Shown in pieces: positions 1 through 7,893 of a DNA stretch of 64,000 nt; position 1 is the first letter of the stretch; each line of letters starts with the position of its first letter. Made by a program: the position numbers and the translations under genes. The stretch is from an uncultured Myxococcales bacterium (GTDB lineage Bacteria; Myxococcota_A; UBA9042; DTJE01): assembly GCA_903936705.1 (NCBI GenBank), contig CAIZWN010000076.1:62001-126000 (forward strand), written 5' to 3'. The notes under the pieces are model-generated. The model searched no databases and had not been told where the DNA came from. It was given only the letters and a program-made list of their open reading frames with translations.

Positions 1-1918
1 CATCGTCAGGAAGTTGTGGCAGGACCCTCAGCAGGAATTGGAATTCGTGATCGATGGTTCGCGGATACGTGATTTCCCGCATGGGGTCGATCGTAGTGAT
101 TGCCACGGCCAGCAGCGCGATCGTTGCCGATAGGGCGGGCCATGCCACAGTCCACTTCCAGAAACTCAAGAGCCACTTGCCGACCCGGGTCAGTCGGTCC
201 AAGCCGTATCCGGCCAGTATTGCGGCGAAGGGCATGGTCAAGGTGTGGTATCGGGCGATTGCGAGGTTCTGATCGACGGCCGAAAGGGATCTAACCGGCC
301 ATGCGATCACAGCAAGCGCCGCCATCGCCCACAGGACCATCCTTTCTCGGCGCAGCAGTCCAATGACCGAGCCGATCACCAGCAGGGCGATCGTGGCGGT
401 TGCCGTGTATTCGGGATTCAGCCAGATCTGTTGTTTCGACAGGAAATCATTGAAACCGACTCTTGTGATCCCGGGAACGTAGCTGCTCCAGAACGACCGA
501 ATCAGAACGAAAAAGTACGGAATCCAGATGGCGCCGACAATGGCATGTGCAGTCACGGCCTCTCGGAAGCGCCTTCCAGATTTTTTGCCTCCGGCCCTCT
601 GGTCGTACAACGACGCCATTGTCATCATCGATGCGATCGGCAGCAGCAGGATGCCTTCCGGACGGGTATGGAAACAGAGGGTTGCCGCAATGGCATACAG
701 GGTCAGATATCTCCGTAATCCATAACGGTGATACTGCGCGAGGGGCAACAAGGCCGCTATGGCCAGCAGAAGCATGTAGGACTGTCGGTTGCCCTCGCCG
801 GAGAACCGGACCATGAGGGGGTGTGCCGCAATCAGGATGCCGGATGCTGCAGCCGCGATGGGGCTCAACCCGATCGTCTTGGCAAGGAGGACCAGCAGTA
901 CGGGAGCCAGCGAACCCAGGACCAGTTGGGTCGCTATCGAGGTTTCGAAGTCGCGCCCTACGAAGCGGGAAACCAGCTGGATGAGTCCGCCAGGGCTGCT
1001 CCCGTGCACCCCGCCACAGAATTCCGGTGGCACAAAGAAGCCCCCCTGATTCCAGACAATCTCGCCCGGCCCCCAAGTCGCCATACTCCAGCGAAGGCCA
1101 AGTGCGGCCGAGAACAGGAAGGCCAGGAAAATCGAGTGGGACAAGGAGCCGTGGCGGAGGCCGTAACGGAGGCCGCGGCAGGCATCCCACGCCCATCCGA
1201 GCAACATCAGCAACCACAATGCTTCCATCGCTCTGACGAGAAGGACGCAACCGTTGAAAGGGGCATTCCCGACTACGAGCCAGCCTGCCGCCATCAACAG
1301 GGTCGATGGCAAGCTTTTGATCCCGGATTCGAGGCGGGTGGAGATTGCCTCTGCGCCAGCCCAATAGGCCGGCTGTGGGTCGTCAGTCATGGGATTCGAA
1401 GTTGCCTTTGTTGCTATGGGATTCGAAGTTGCCTCTGCGACTGCAGAAGGCGTCGGTGCGTAGGATCTAGGATGCCTCCAAACATTGCGAGCGTCTCGAT
1501 CCGCCATCAGGGTCGCGAGCGCGACGAGAACTTGACGAGCCCCGGCAAGCTTCGTGTCGGTCTGCAACTGGAAGTGCGCCGTGCCGATACAGCCCGGACA
1601 AGGCGCATCGCGGGAAAGCAGCCGGACCTGGACCTTGTTGCTGCTGTTTTCGTTGGCATATGTTGCGTCGATCCGATCCTTCCCTATCGACATCCCTGCC
1701 AGGCTGAAGCCCATCATCTCCAGAAGATCTCCGGGACGTGGTTTCAGGATCTGGAACAGGTAGTCCTCGTTCCCCGGTTCCACGATGAATTCTGAGCTTG
1801 ACTCAAGGGCAGCGGTCTCGACAAAGGCCTTTGAAAGGGTGGATTCGTCGGCGACAACGGAACCGGCCGGGCAGGCGACCAGGAGGATGGCGACCAGAAG
1901 CGACCTGGCTCCGTACAT
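1..1918 (-). CDS. GT-C-type multipass membrane protein with periplasmic N-terminal domain (partial)
   Basis: The reading frame is open from ATG at 1918 to the left edge of the window (at least 639 codons), so the C-terminus is missing. Residues 1-24 look like a signal peptide. About 110 soluble residues follow, including a CPGC pair, and then many hydrophobic segments. A short loop reads HTRPEG; an R-P-E-G after a hydrophobic helix is typical of lipid-linked-sugar glycosyltransferases of the GT-C/ArnT/PMT type, so sugar transfer in the inner membrane is the best guess. Between the soluble and membrane parts is a low-complexity linker in which the pentapeptide ATSNP occurs twice. A GGGGA ribosome site lies about 10 bases upstream of the ATG. 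The acceptor cannot be told, and a non-catalytic membrane role is possible. Confidence 0.6.
   Translation of the reverse strand, partial: MYGARSLLVAILLVACPAGSVVADESTLSKAFVETAALESSSEFIVEPGNEDYLFQILKPRPGDLLEMMGFSLAGMSIGKDRIDATYANENSSNKVQVRLLSRDAPCPGCIGTAHFQLQTDTKLAGARQVLVALATLMADRDARNVWRHPRSYAPTPSAVAEATSNPIATKATSNPMTDDPQPAYWAGAEAISTRLESGIKSLPSTLLMAAGWLVVGNAPFNGCVLLVRAMEALWLLMLLGWAWDACRGLRYGLRHGSLSHSIFLAFLFSAALGLRWSMATWGPGEIVWNQGGFFVPPEFCGGVHGSSPGGLIQLVSRFVGRDFETSIATQLVLGSLAPVLLVLLAKTIGLSPIAAAASGILIAAHPLMVRFSGEGNRQSYMLLLAIAALLPLAQYHRYGLRRYLTLYAIAATLCFHTRPEGILLLPIASMMTMASLYDQRAGGKKSGRRFREAVTAHAIVGAIWIPYFFVLIRSFWSSYVPGITRVGFNDFLSKQQIWLNPEYTATATIALLVIGSVIGLLRRERMVLWAMAALAVIAWPVRSLSAVDQNLAIARYHTLTMPFAAILAGYGLDRLTRVGKWLLSFWKWTVAWPALSATIALLAVAITTIDPMREITYPRTIDHEFQFLLRVLPQLPDD
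1389..1434. repeat. 19-bp direct repeat inside the GT-C gene
   Basis: A 19-bp sequence is repeated exactly at 1389-1407 and 1416-1434, with starts 27 bp apart. The spacing is a multiple of three, so the frame is kept and the protein carries ATSNP twice in its linker. It looks like a slippage duplication in a flexible region. Confidence 0.85.
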
Positions 1919-2034
1919 CGTGAAAATGTCCCCAGCCGAAGGGAAATGAACCTAATCTTCGGGGTATCCTGTTGTCAAGAATGGCTCTGGCTGCGACAGA
2001 ACCAACTGCTATGCAGTCCGGCTCCCAAGGCTTC

Positions 2035-3126
2035 CTAGGGTTTCGTATCCAGCCCAAGGCGCGCAGCGATCATGTTTGCAACAGCCTTGTTTCCCGCGAC
2101 CGAGAGGTGAACTCCAGAAAAATATGTCGAAGCGTAGGCTTCGGATCCCAATCGGTCCCCCTCCGCCTCGAAGAAGGCGCTTGTGTCGATACACGACGCG
2201 CCACGGGACGCACAGTAGCTGTTGAAGATCTCCCGGTCGTAGGTTCCGCCACGCTGCGCACCGAATGGCATCAGAATGAACAGGGTATCTGCACCAGCGG
2301 CCCCTGCACTGGTTGCCATCCGATCCATCATCGCATCGGCTGTCGCACGGTCGTCCAGGTCGTCTGGGCTAGCCAATAGCCCAGGATACCGGCTGGTCAG
2401 CCTGTGCAACAGATTTCCCGCCAGGATCAGCACCAGCGGCTTCCCTAATACCTGCAGGCGGATTTCGTCGGGCGACGGAACCGGGGTACCGGTAATCACG
2501 ACACTGCCGTTATCGCGAACCACCTGGGGCTTGGCGCCACAGAAGAAGTCGGATCGGGCGCGTATCCAATCGTCACCGATCATCCCGACAACCACTTGTT
2601 TTGGATGAAAGCGCAGACCCTCCAGTTCCAGCATGAGTGCCGCCTGGTCAAGCCCGTATGCTGGTGTTCCAAGGTTCAGTACCTCGATGTCCTTCCAGCC
2701 GGCCTCCAGTTGGGCCGGGAACGCTCCTGCATCTGGAACCTCCTGGCCGAAGACGTATGAGTCTCCCACGGCGACGATTCGCAACACGCCTGCGGGCGGC
2801 GTATCGGCGTATTCGCGAACGCCCCGCGCCCCTGCCGAGTTCGTGTTCAGGCCATCCGAGAAGGAGTTGTTGCGAAGCCCCGGTGCCAGCCGGTGGCCGA
2901 GTCGTTCATCGAATGGCAGTACCCCGCTGGGCGGAACGCGCTGGATGAATTCGTTGTAGACTCTCGCGGCCTTGCAAAGCTCGTCGCCGGGGCTGCAACA
3001 CCCGAGATCTCCGTGGAAAGACACCCAGGCGGCAAAGCCGATTCGCAGTACCAGTTCGACCAACAGTACCCCCAGGAACATGGCCCCGAGCCCTTGCATC
3101 AAGCGTCTGACTATCTGGACGGACAT
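2035..3126 (-). CDS. Membrane-anchored SGNH/GDSL-family hydrolase
   Basis: This 363-residue protein starts with one hydrophobic helix (about 12-35), so its hydrolase domain probably lies outside the inner membrane. The SGNH block I motif is GDSYVFG, with the nucleophile Ser at about 123. Block III reads GMIGDDW instead of the usual GxND. Block V reads SGVHLS, with His at about 340. The Asp normally three residues before that His is Ser here, so a classical Ser-His-Asp triad is not visible. Related proteins remove or add acetyl groups on polysaccharides, which would fit the neighbouring GT-C gene, but this is inference. A GAGG ribosome site sits 8 bases before the ATG. The next gene on this strand starts at 1918, 116 bases downstream. 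Confidence 0.7.
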   Translation of the reverse strand: MSVQIVRRLMQGLGAMFLGVLLVELVLRIGFAAWVSFHGDLGCCSPGDELCKAARVYNEFIQRVPPSGVLPFDERLGHRLAPGLRNNSFSDGLNTNSAGARGVREYADTPPAGVLRIVAVGDSYVFGQEVPDAGAFPAQLEAGWKDIEVLNLGTPAYGLDQAALMLELEGLRFHPKQVVVGMIGDDWIRARSDFFCGAKPQVVRDNGSVVITGTPVPSPDEIRLQVLGKPLVLILAGNLLHRLTSRYPGLLASPDDLDDRATADAMMDRMATSAGAAGADTLFILMPFGAQRGGTYDREIFNSYCASRGASCIDTSAFFEAEGDRLGSEAYASTYFSGVHLSVAGNKAVANMIAARLGLDTKP

Positions 3127-3231
3127 CTGCCGAACCTCGTGTTGCCGGCCGGTGTCGGGGCTCGTTGTTCCCCGGGTCGCGATCCGCCACCGGGACAGGA
3201 TTATCGAAGGACTCGAGTTCAGCCGTCAATT

Positions 3232-3247
3232 GTGCCGTCGACGGCAC
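3232..3247. terminator. 16-bp perfect palindrome between pyk and the SGNH gene
   Basis: GTGCCGTC is followed directly by its reverse complement, giving a hairpin with a GC-rich stem and a TCGA loop 52 bases past the pyk stop. No good T-run follows on the minus strand, so it may be a weak terminator for pyk or a protein-binding site for the SGNH gene. Confidence 0.4.
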
Positions 3248-3298
3248 GTTTCAGTCTTGGTACAGGACGGGATCAGCCGAGCGCAACCCGTACCGGAC

Positions 3299-4768
3299 TT
3301 ACGCTACCGTCTCGACGCGGATTACGTTGGTAGTGCCGCGCCGGGACAGGGGCAGGCCCGCCAGGAAAACGACGCGGTCGCCGGTCTTCAGGTAGCCCTT
3401 GGCCTGGCAGATGCCCAGCGTCTTGCCCACCAGGGCGTTCAGGCTTTCCTCTGATCCTTCCAGCAGGAAGGAGTAGACGCCCCAGTTCATGGCCAACTGG
3501 TGGAAGACGCGCTCGTCCTTCATGAAGGCGAACACGGGCATGCACGGGCGCAGGCGGGACAGCAACCGCGCCGCGTGTCCCGTCTCGGTCAGGACCACGA
3601 TGGCCGCCGCGTTGCACTGGTGGGCTACCGTCACGGCGTTGTAGGACAGGATATTCGGCAGGTCTCCCACCGCTACTTCCGGCGGGATGTTGTGATGGCA
3701 GGCGGCGTTGTCGTAGGTCGCCTCGACCTCTCGGATGATTGCGACCATCGTTTCCACCACCTTGATCGGGTAGCGGCCGATCGCGGTCTCGCCCGACAGC
3801 ATCACGGCGCTGGTCGAGTCGAAGCAGGCGTTGGCGACGTCGCTGGCCTCGGCGCGGGTCGGCATCGGGCTTTCGATCATCGACTCCAGCATCTGGGTGG
3901 CCGTGATGACAGGTTTCGCAGCCAGGTAGCCCGTGCGGATCAGGCGTTTTTGGGCAATCGGGACCTTCTCGATCGCGACCTCGACACCCAGGTCCCCGCG
4001 CGCCACCATGATGCCGTCGGCCGAGGCCACGATCGAGTCGGCATTGGCCAGGCCCTTGGCGTTCTCGATTTTGGCGATGATGCGGGTCGCCGGTGGGCGT
4101 CCGGAAACCGTCCGGCAGCGCCCAACCAAACGGCGGACTTCCTCGATGTCGGTTGCCTCGCGGACGAACGATAGCGCCAGGTACTCGACCTCGCTTTCCA
4201 CGGCCAGAGTGATGTCGCGGATGTCTTTTTCAGACAGGAAGGGAATTGGGTACTCGACGTTCGGGAGCGTCAGGTGGGCCTTTGGTCGCAGCGATGCCGC
4301 GTTGCCCATGCGGACGGACACGGTACCCGGGGCGATCGCCACCACCTCGCCGGCCAGGCAGCCGTCCATCAGCAGGATACGCTGGCCCATGACGCACAGG
4401 CTGTCCAGTTCGGGAAGGTTCGTGTAGATGCGACCGGGCTCGGGGGATACGAGGACCTCGATGCCCTCGGGAGGGCGCGATTCGATGACCAGCACGTCGC
4501 CGGCCTCGATCGGGAGCACCTGGCTGTAGCCGTAGACGCGGACGGCCGGCCCCTTGATGTCGGCCATGATGGCGACCGGGATGTCGAGTTCCATACGTGC
4601 GGCGCGGATCATGGCGATCAGTTCATTCGCCGCTTCGGCAGTCGAGTGCGAGAAGTTCAGGCGGAACACGCTGACACCGGCTTGCAGCAGGGCGTGCACC
4701 ATCTCGGGGTTGCCCGAGGCCGGGCCCAGGGTAGCCACGATCTTGGTTCGCATCGCAATCCGGTTCAT
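3299..4768 (-). CDS. pyk: Pyruvate kinase
   Basis: This enzyme makes pyruvate and ATP from phosphoenolpyruvate and ADP, the last step of glycolysis, in the cytoplasm. The 489-residue length is normal for the family. The start MNRIAMRTKIVATLGPAS carries the family N-terminal signature, and the active-site stretch (IIAKIENAKGLAN followed by IMVARGDLGVEV) is intact with its Lys, Glu and Asp residues. The open frame continues 58 codons upstream, but ATG at 4768 has a GGAGG seven bases before it and begins at the conserved N-terminus. A promoter-like TTGATT-17-GATACT lies 43 to 71 bases upstream, inside the discarded extension. The gene is probably transcribed alone, since both flanking gaps exceed 170 bases. 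Confidence 0.97.
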   Translation of the reverse strand: MNRIAMRTKIVATLGPASGNPEMVHALLQAGVSVFRLNFSHSTAEAANELIAMIRAARMELDIPVAIMADIKGPAVRVYGYSQVLPIEAGDVLVIESRPPEGIEVLVSPEPGRIYTNLPELDSLCVMGQRILLMDGCLAGEVVAIAPGTVSVRMGNAASLRPKAHLTLPNVEYPIPFLSEKDIRDITLAVESEVEYLALSFVREATDIEEVRRLVGRCRTVSGRPPATRIIAKIENAKGLANADSIVASADGIMVARGDLGVEVAIEKVPIAQKRLIRTGYLAAKPVITATQMLESMIESPMPTRAEASDVANACFDSTSAVMLSGETAIGRYPIKVVETMVAIIREVEATYDNAACHHNIPPEVAVGDLPNILSYNAVTVAHQCNAAAIVVLTETGHAARLLSRLRPCMPVFAFMKDERVFHQLAMNWGVYSFLLEGSEESLNALVGKTLGICQAKGYLKTGDRVVFLAGLPLSRRGTTNVIRVETVA

Positions 4769-4810
4769 GTTTCCTCCAAGTCGGAAGCCGCAATGGGCCT
4801 CGCTGGGCGA

Positions 4811-4839
4811 AGTATCGGGGGCGAGACCCGGGAAATCAA
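4811..4839 (-). promoter_or_regulatory. Candidate sigma70 promoter of pyk
   Basis: On the minus strand TTGATT (4839-4834) and GATACT (4816-4811) are separated by 17 bases. The expected start of transcription is near 4804, 36 bases before the pyk ATG. Called by eye from two boxes. Confidence 0.45.
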
Positions 4840-4954
4840 CGCGGTACCTGGGGAAAAGTGGCTGAAACCAGGGGTCTTTCCAGGTGCTTGCGCGATCACT
4901 ATGCAGCTTGGCCGTACTCCGGGGAGATCGCCTTGTCGTCACCTGCCGGCATTG

Positions 4955-6859
4955 TCACTTCTGGGTCGTCACCGAGTAGTTCAAGCCGCCTGTTTCGACA
5001 AGGATGGTGCCTCTGGTGTCCGTTCCCAGCAGCGTGATGCCCATCGCCAGGATGCTGCTGACGACCGAAGCGCTGGGGTGTCCGTACGAATTTCCAAGAG
5101 CGGCTGAATAGATGGCTACCTCAGGCAGGACGGCATTCAACCATTTCTGGCTGTTGGATGTCGACGATCCATGGTGAGCCAGTTTCAGGATTTGGGCGCG
5201 GGGGGTATAGCCGGCTGCCAGGATTTTCGTTTCTTCGGAGGTGATCGTGTCGCCCGTGAAGTCGAACGCGACGTCGCCATGGGCCATGCGCATGACCAGG
5301 CTGTCGCCGTTGACATCGTTCGTCAGGACCGTGCCTGGATTCATGATCGTGAATCCCAGGATGCCTGCGGTCGCGGTGTTGTTGCGGGTCAGGATCCGGA
5401 CCTTTGCTCCTGCCGTCTCCTGAGCCCGGACCGCAGTCGTGAACTCGGCCCACGTCGTGCCGGTTGCCGTGGCGCCGTTCAGCCAGATTTCCTTGACCGC
5501 GTAGCGGTTCAGGACGTCGATCAGCCCCCGGTAGTGGTCGGTGTGAGGATGGGTGACCACGACCACATCGATGGGACCGTCCACGAACGGCTGGATGTAT
5601 GTCGCCGTCTGGGCACCAGCGTCACCGCCGTCGATCAAGACTTCGGTACCTCCCACGTCCAGCATGATTCCGTCGCCCTGCCCTACGTCGATGAAGTGGA
5701 CGGTCAAAGGCGGCAGGGGCAGCTCGGACTGGTTGCCAGCGGCGCACGTATAGACCGGCCGGGCGTCCGGGGCGGGCACTCGTGCGCCGTAGTTGTAGAA
5801 GGCTGTTCCGAAGGCATGGGTGTCGCAGGTCCCGGCCGTTTCGTCGCACCACATTGCCGGCGCAAAGTCGCCGTCGTCGCCCGCCGACGTGAACCCCAGG
5901 CCGTTTGCGACCCTCGTCAAGGCTGCATCATCCCAGGTCAGCACGACTTCTGGAGGTGTGGCAAAACGCAAGATTCTTGCGCATGCCTGGGAGTGCGTTT
6001 CGGTCGCCGTGATCGCACGGACCCAGCAGTAGCCTGCCTCGAGGACGGCACCCGCAGGACAGTCGATGAGGCAGGTCGAATCGCAGCCATCGCCATCCAC
6101 CAGGTTCAGGTCGTCGCATTCCTCGCCGGGGTCGACCACGCCGTCGCTGCAGCAGGCTTGGGGAGCATGGATGCATCCGTTCGCGGGGTCGCAATTGTCG
6201 GCGGTGCACGGATCGTGGTCGTCGCACTGGTCAGGTGGGCCGGTGACGCATGGATTTTCCTGGCCTGGATCGTTCGTGGAATCGCTTTCGTCAGGGCAGA
6301 TGGCGTTTTCGCAGGCACCGGCGTCGTTTAGTTCGTCGGACGAGTCGGAGGCTTCAGCACAGGCGTCGGAGGCGTCGCTGTAGGTGTCGGCGTCCGGAAT
6401 CTGGAGGTCGTCGCAGACCTCGCCGGCCGAATGGTCCGCCTCGCCAGAGTCAAACGTGCCATCCGCCGCCGCCCCTTCGGCATCACCCGTGTCGCCGGTT
6501 TCAACGTCCGCATCGGCCAGCAGCCCAGCGGCATCGTCGCCGCCCTCGTCTGCTTTGGTCAAATCGGGGACGGCTGCGTCCATGTGCAGCTCCAGGAAGT
6601 CCTCGTCATTTGCCGCGGTGTCACCGCCGACCTCGACCGTCGCGTCGAATGCCGTATCGCCAGGCCCGACGTCGCCCGCATCGCGTTGGCCATCTTCGTG
6701 TGCGGCGTCGGCATGGTCCGTTGCTTCATCAGATGCCTCGAAGGCTCCGTCCCCGTTCCCGGCCCGTCCGCCGCCACTTCCGCATGCCATCGCCATCGAG
6801 CAGGCGCATGCCAGGACCGCGACCTCCAATCGCGGCATCTTCCACACCTGCCGTCGCAC
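4955..6859 (-). CDS. Lipoprotein with cysteine repeats and a ComEC-like metallo-beta-lactamase domain
   Basis: This 634-residue protein starts at GTG 6859 with GGAG seven bases upstream; an ATG at 6838 is a weaker alternative. The signal peptide ends at a lipobox (SMAMAC, Cys 26). Residues 30-200 are a low-complexity Asp/Ala/Glu-rich tether. A cysteine repeat (DQCDDHDPCTADNCD, about 210-224) and a Myxo-disulfide-like repeat (about 240-265) follow. Residues 385-634 form a metallo-beta-lactamase fold with VHFIDVGQGDG, the zinc motif HPHTDH (437-442) and a later LAHHGSS. This arrangement is the one seen in the C-terminal part of ComEC/Rec2 and related phosphodiesterases. The domain is thus likely an extracellular hydrolase held on the outer membrane, possibly acting on nucleic acid or phosphodiesters. 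The ComEC channel itself is absent. Confidence 0.8.
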   Translation of the reverse strand: MRRQVWKMPRLEVAVLACACSMAMACGSGGGRAGNGDGAFEASDEATDHADAAHEDGQRDAGDVGPGDTAFDATVEVGGDTAANDEDFLELHMDAAVPDLTKADEGGDDAAGLLADADVETGDTGDAEGAAADGTFDSGEADHSAGEVCDDLQIPDADTYSDASDACAEASDSSDELNDAGACENAICPDESDSTNDPGQENPCVTGPPDQCDDHDPCTADNCDPANGCIHAPQACCSDGVVDPGEECDDLNLVDGDGCDSTCLIDCPAGAVLEAGYCWVRAITATETHSQACARILRFATPPEVVLTWDDAALTRVANGLGFTSAGDDGDFAPAMWCDETAGTCDTHAFGTAFYNYGARVPAPDARPVYTCAAGNQSELPLPPLTVHFIDVGQGDGIMLDVGGTEVLIDGGDAGAQTATYIQPFVDGPIDVVVVTHPHTDHYRGLIDVLNRYAVKEIWLNGATATGTTWAEFTTAVRAQETAGAKVRILTRNNTATAGILGFTIMNPGTVLTNDVNGDSLVMRMAHGDVAFDFTGDTITSEETKILAAGYTPRAQILKLAHHGSSTSNSQKWLNAVLPEVAIYSAALGNSYGHPSASVVSSILAMGITLLGTDTRGTILVETGGLNYSVTTQK

Positions 6860-6892
6860 GTGGCAACTCCAGTGAAATGAAAAGTAGCCGCT

Positions 6893-7642
6893 CTAGGCTT
6901 TAGGTCGTGCCCATGCGCGACCGCGAATCGTCCGTAAATTCCCAGCCGCGGCCCGGACGCGCTGGTCCAGCGTCGCGGATTCAGACACCTCCTCGAGGTG
7001 CGCGCGCGACAGCAGCGGCAGCATCGCCAGCGCCTGGCGAACAGGGCACCATGGGTTCAGGACCAGCGCTGCCTGCACGCTCTCCCTCACCCCAAACCTC
7101 GCGCTGTCGAGGACTTCCCGGAACGTCGCGGCAACCTGGGGCCGCCGGGACGCCACCCGGATCGCCTCGATCTCGCCCACCAGGGGGTTCTGCAACAGGA
7201 TGCGGATCACCGCGGGATCAGGATCAGCCGACAGCAGGAGTAGCGTGTCTCGCGAACGTTGGCGAGCCCGGGCCTTGCGTAGGCCTGATGCCACATCCTC
7301 GAGGGCGTACTGGTCGCCAATGACCTCCGGGCCGCGCCGCTCGGACGGGTTCGTGGTCAGAAACGCCAGCACCGCGCAAGCCGGGTGCGCCTGAAGGCGG
7401 TGTTCCATCACCGCCGCGACCGTCTTTGGGACCGGCGAATCGGGGGACAGCAGGATCCGCGTCAGTTCCAGCCAGGCCAAGCGGATGTCCTCGTCGATGG
7501 AGTGCAGGACCAGGTAACCCATCCACATGGCCAAGGTCTCGGGATCGGCGTCCTGCAACGCCTCGCGTAGGAACCCTCGGCGGATCGGCGCATCAGCCAG
7601 TCCGCGAAGGCTAAGCACAAGGTCGTGCGGCGCGATTCCCAT
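6893..7642 (-). CDS. Hypothetical helical-repeat-like protein
   Basis: I do not recognise this 249-residue protein. It has no signal peptide or membrane segment. Its sequence is a run of short amphipathic helices rich in Leu, Ala and Arg (for example VIRILLQNPLVGEIEAIRVASRRPQVAATFREVL), which resembles HEAT-like helical-repeat proteins common in this bacterial group. Such proteins usually act as scaffolds, but nothing here shows a partner. It starts at ATG 7642 with a poor ribosome site and ends 33 bases before the metallo-beta-lactamase lipoprotein, so the two may be co-transcribed. The open frame and the amino-acid makeup support a real gene. Confidence 0.55.
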   Translation of the reverse strand: MGIAPHDLVLSLRGLADAPIRRGFLREALQDADPETLAMWMGYLVLHSIDEDIRLAWLELTRILLSPDSPVPKTVAAVMEHRLQAHPACAVLAFLTTNPSERRGPEVIGDQYALEDVASGLRKARARQRSRDTLLLLSADPDPAVIRILLQNPLVGEIEAIRVASRRPQVAATFREVLDSARFGVRESVQAALVLNPWCPVRQALAMLPLLSRAHLEEVSESATLDQRVRAAAGNLRTIRGRAWARPKA

Positions 7643-7748
7643 GATGCCCCGCCTGGAAACGGTCGGATCCTTCGATGAAGTCTACAACGGGGTGGTCGCG
7701 GTTGCCACGGATGCCGAGGCCGCGTCGCCGGTGTGACCCGATTCCGCC

Positions 7749-7765
7749 TGGAAGGTGTCCTTCCA
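7749..7765. promoter_or_regulatory. Palindrome 1 upstream of the ATP-citrate-lyase-like genes
   Basis: TGGAAGG, TGT and CCTTCCA form a perfect 17-bp inverted repeat 129 bases before the first ATP-citrate-lyase-like gene. Its core AAGGTGTCCTT matches palindrome 2, centred 30 bp further downstream. Confidence 0.6.
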
Positions 7766-7779
7766 AGAGTATTACGACT

Positions 7780-7794
7780 CAAAGGTATCCTTTG
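7780..7794. promoter_or_regulatory. Palindrome 2 upstream of the ATP-citrate-lyase-like genes
   Basis: CAAAGG, TAT and CCTTTG form a perfect 15-bp inverted repeat whose core AAGGTATCCTT differs from palindrome 1 at one base. Centre-to-centre distance is 30 bp, close to three helical turns, as expected for two dimers of one regulator bound on the same face. Confidence 0.6.
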
Positions 7795-7893
7795 CGTGTT
7801 CTCTAATAGCCATCCATGTGTCATGTATCGGGACCCGGGACCCCAGGAGGACCGGTGCTCCAGATTTTTTCCAGATTCGATTGAGGGTGGACC

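Noticed and set aside
447-1795. Long open frames of 305 codons (minus) and 355 codons (plus) over the left edge
   Set aside because: They are shadows of the minus-strand frame open from 1918 to 1, which reads as signal peptide plus membrane helices; the shadows are rich in Arg, Pro and Gly without domains.
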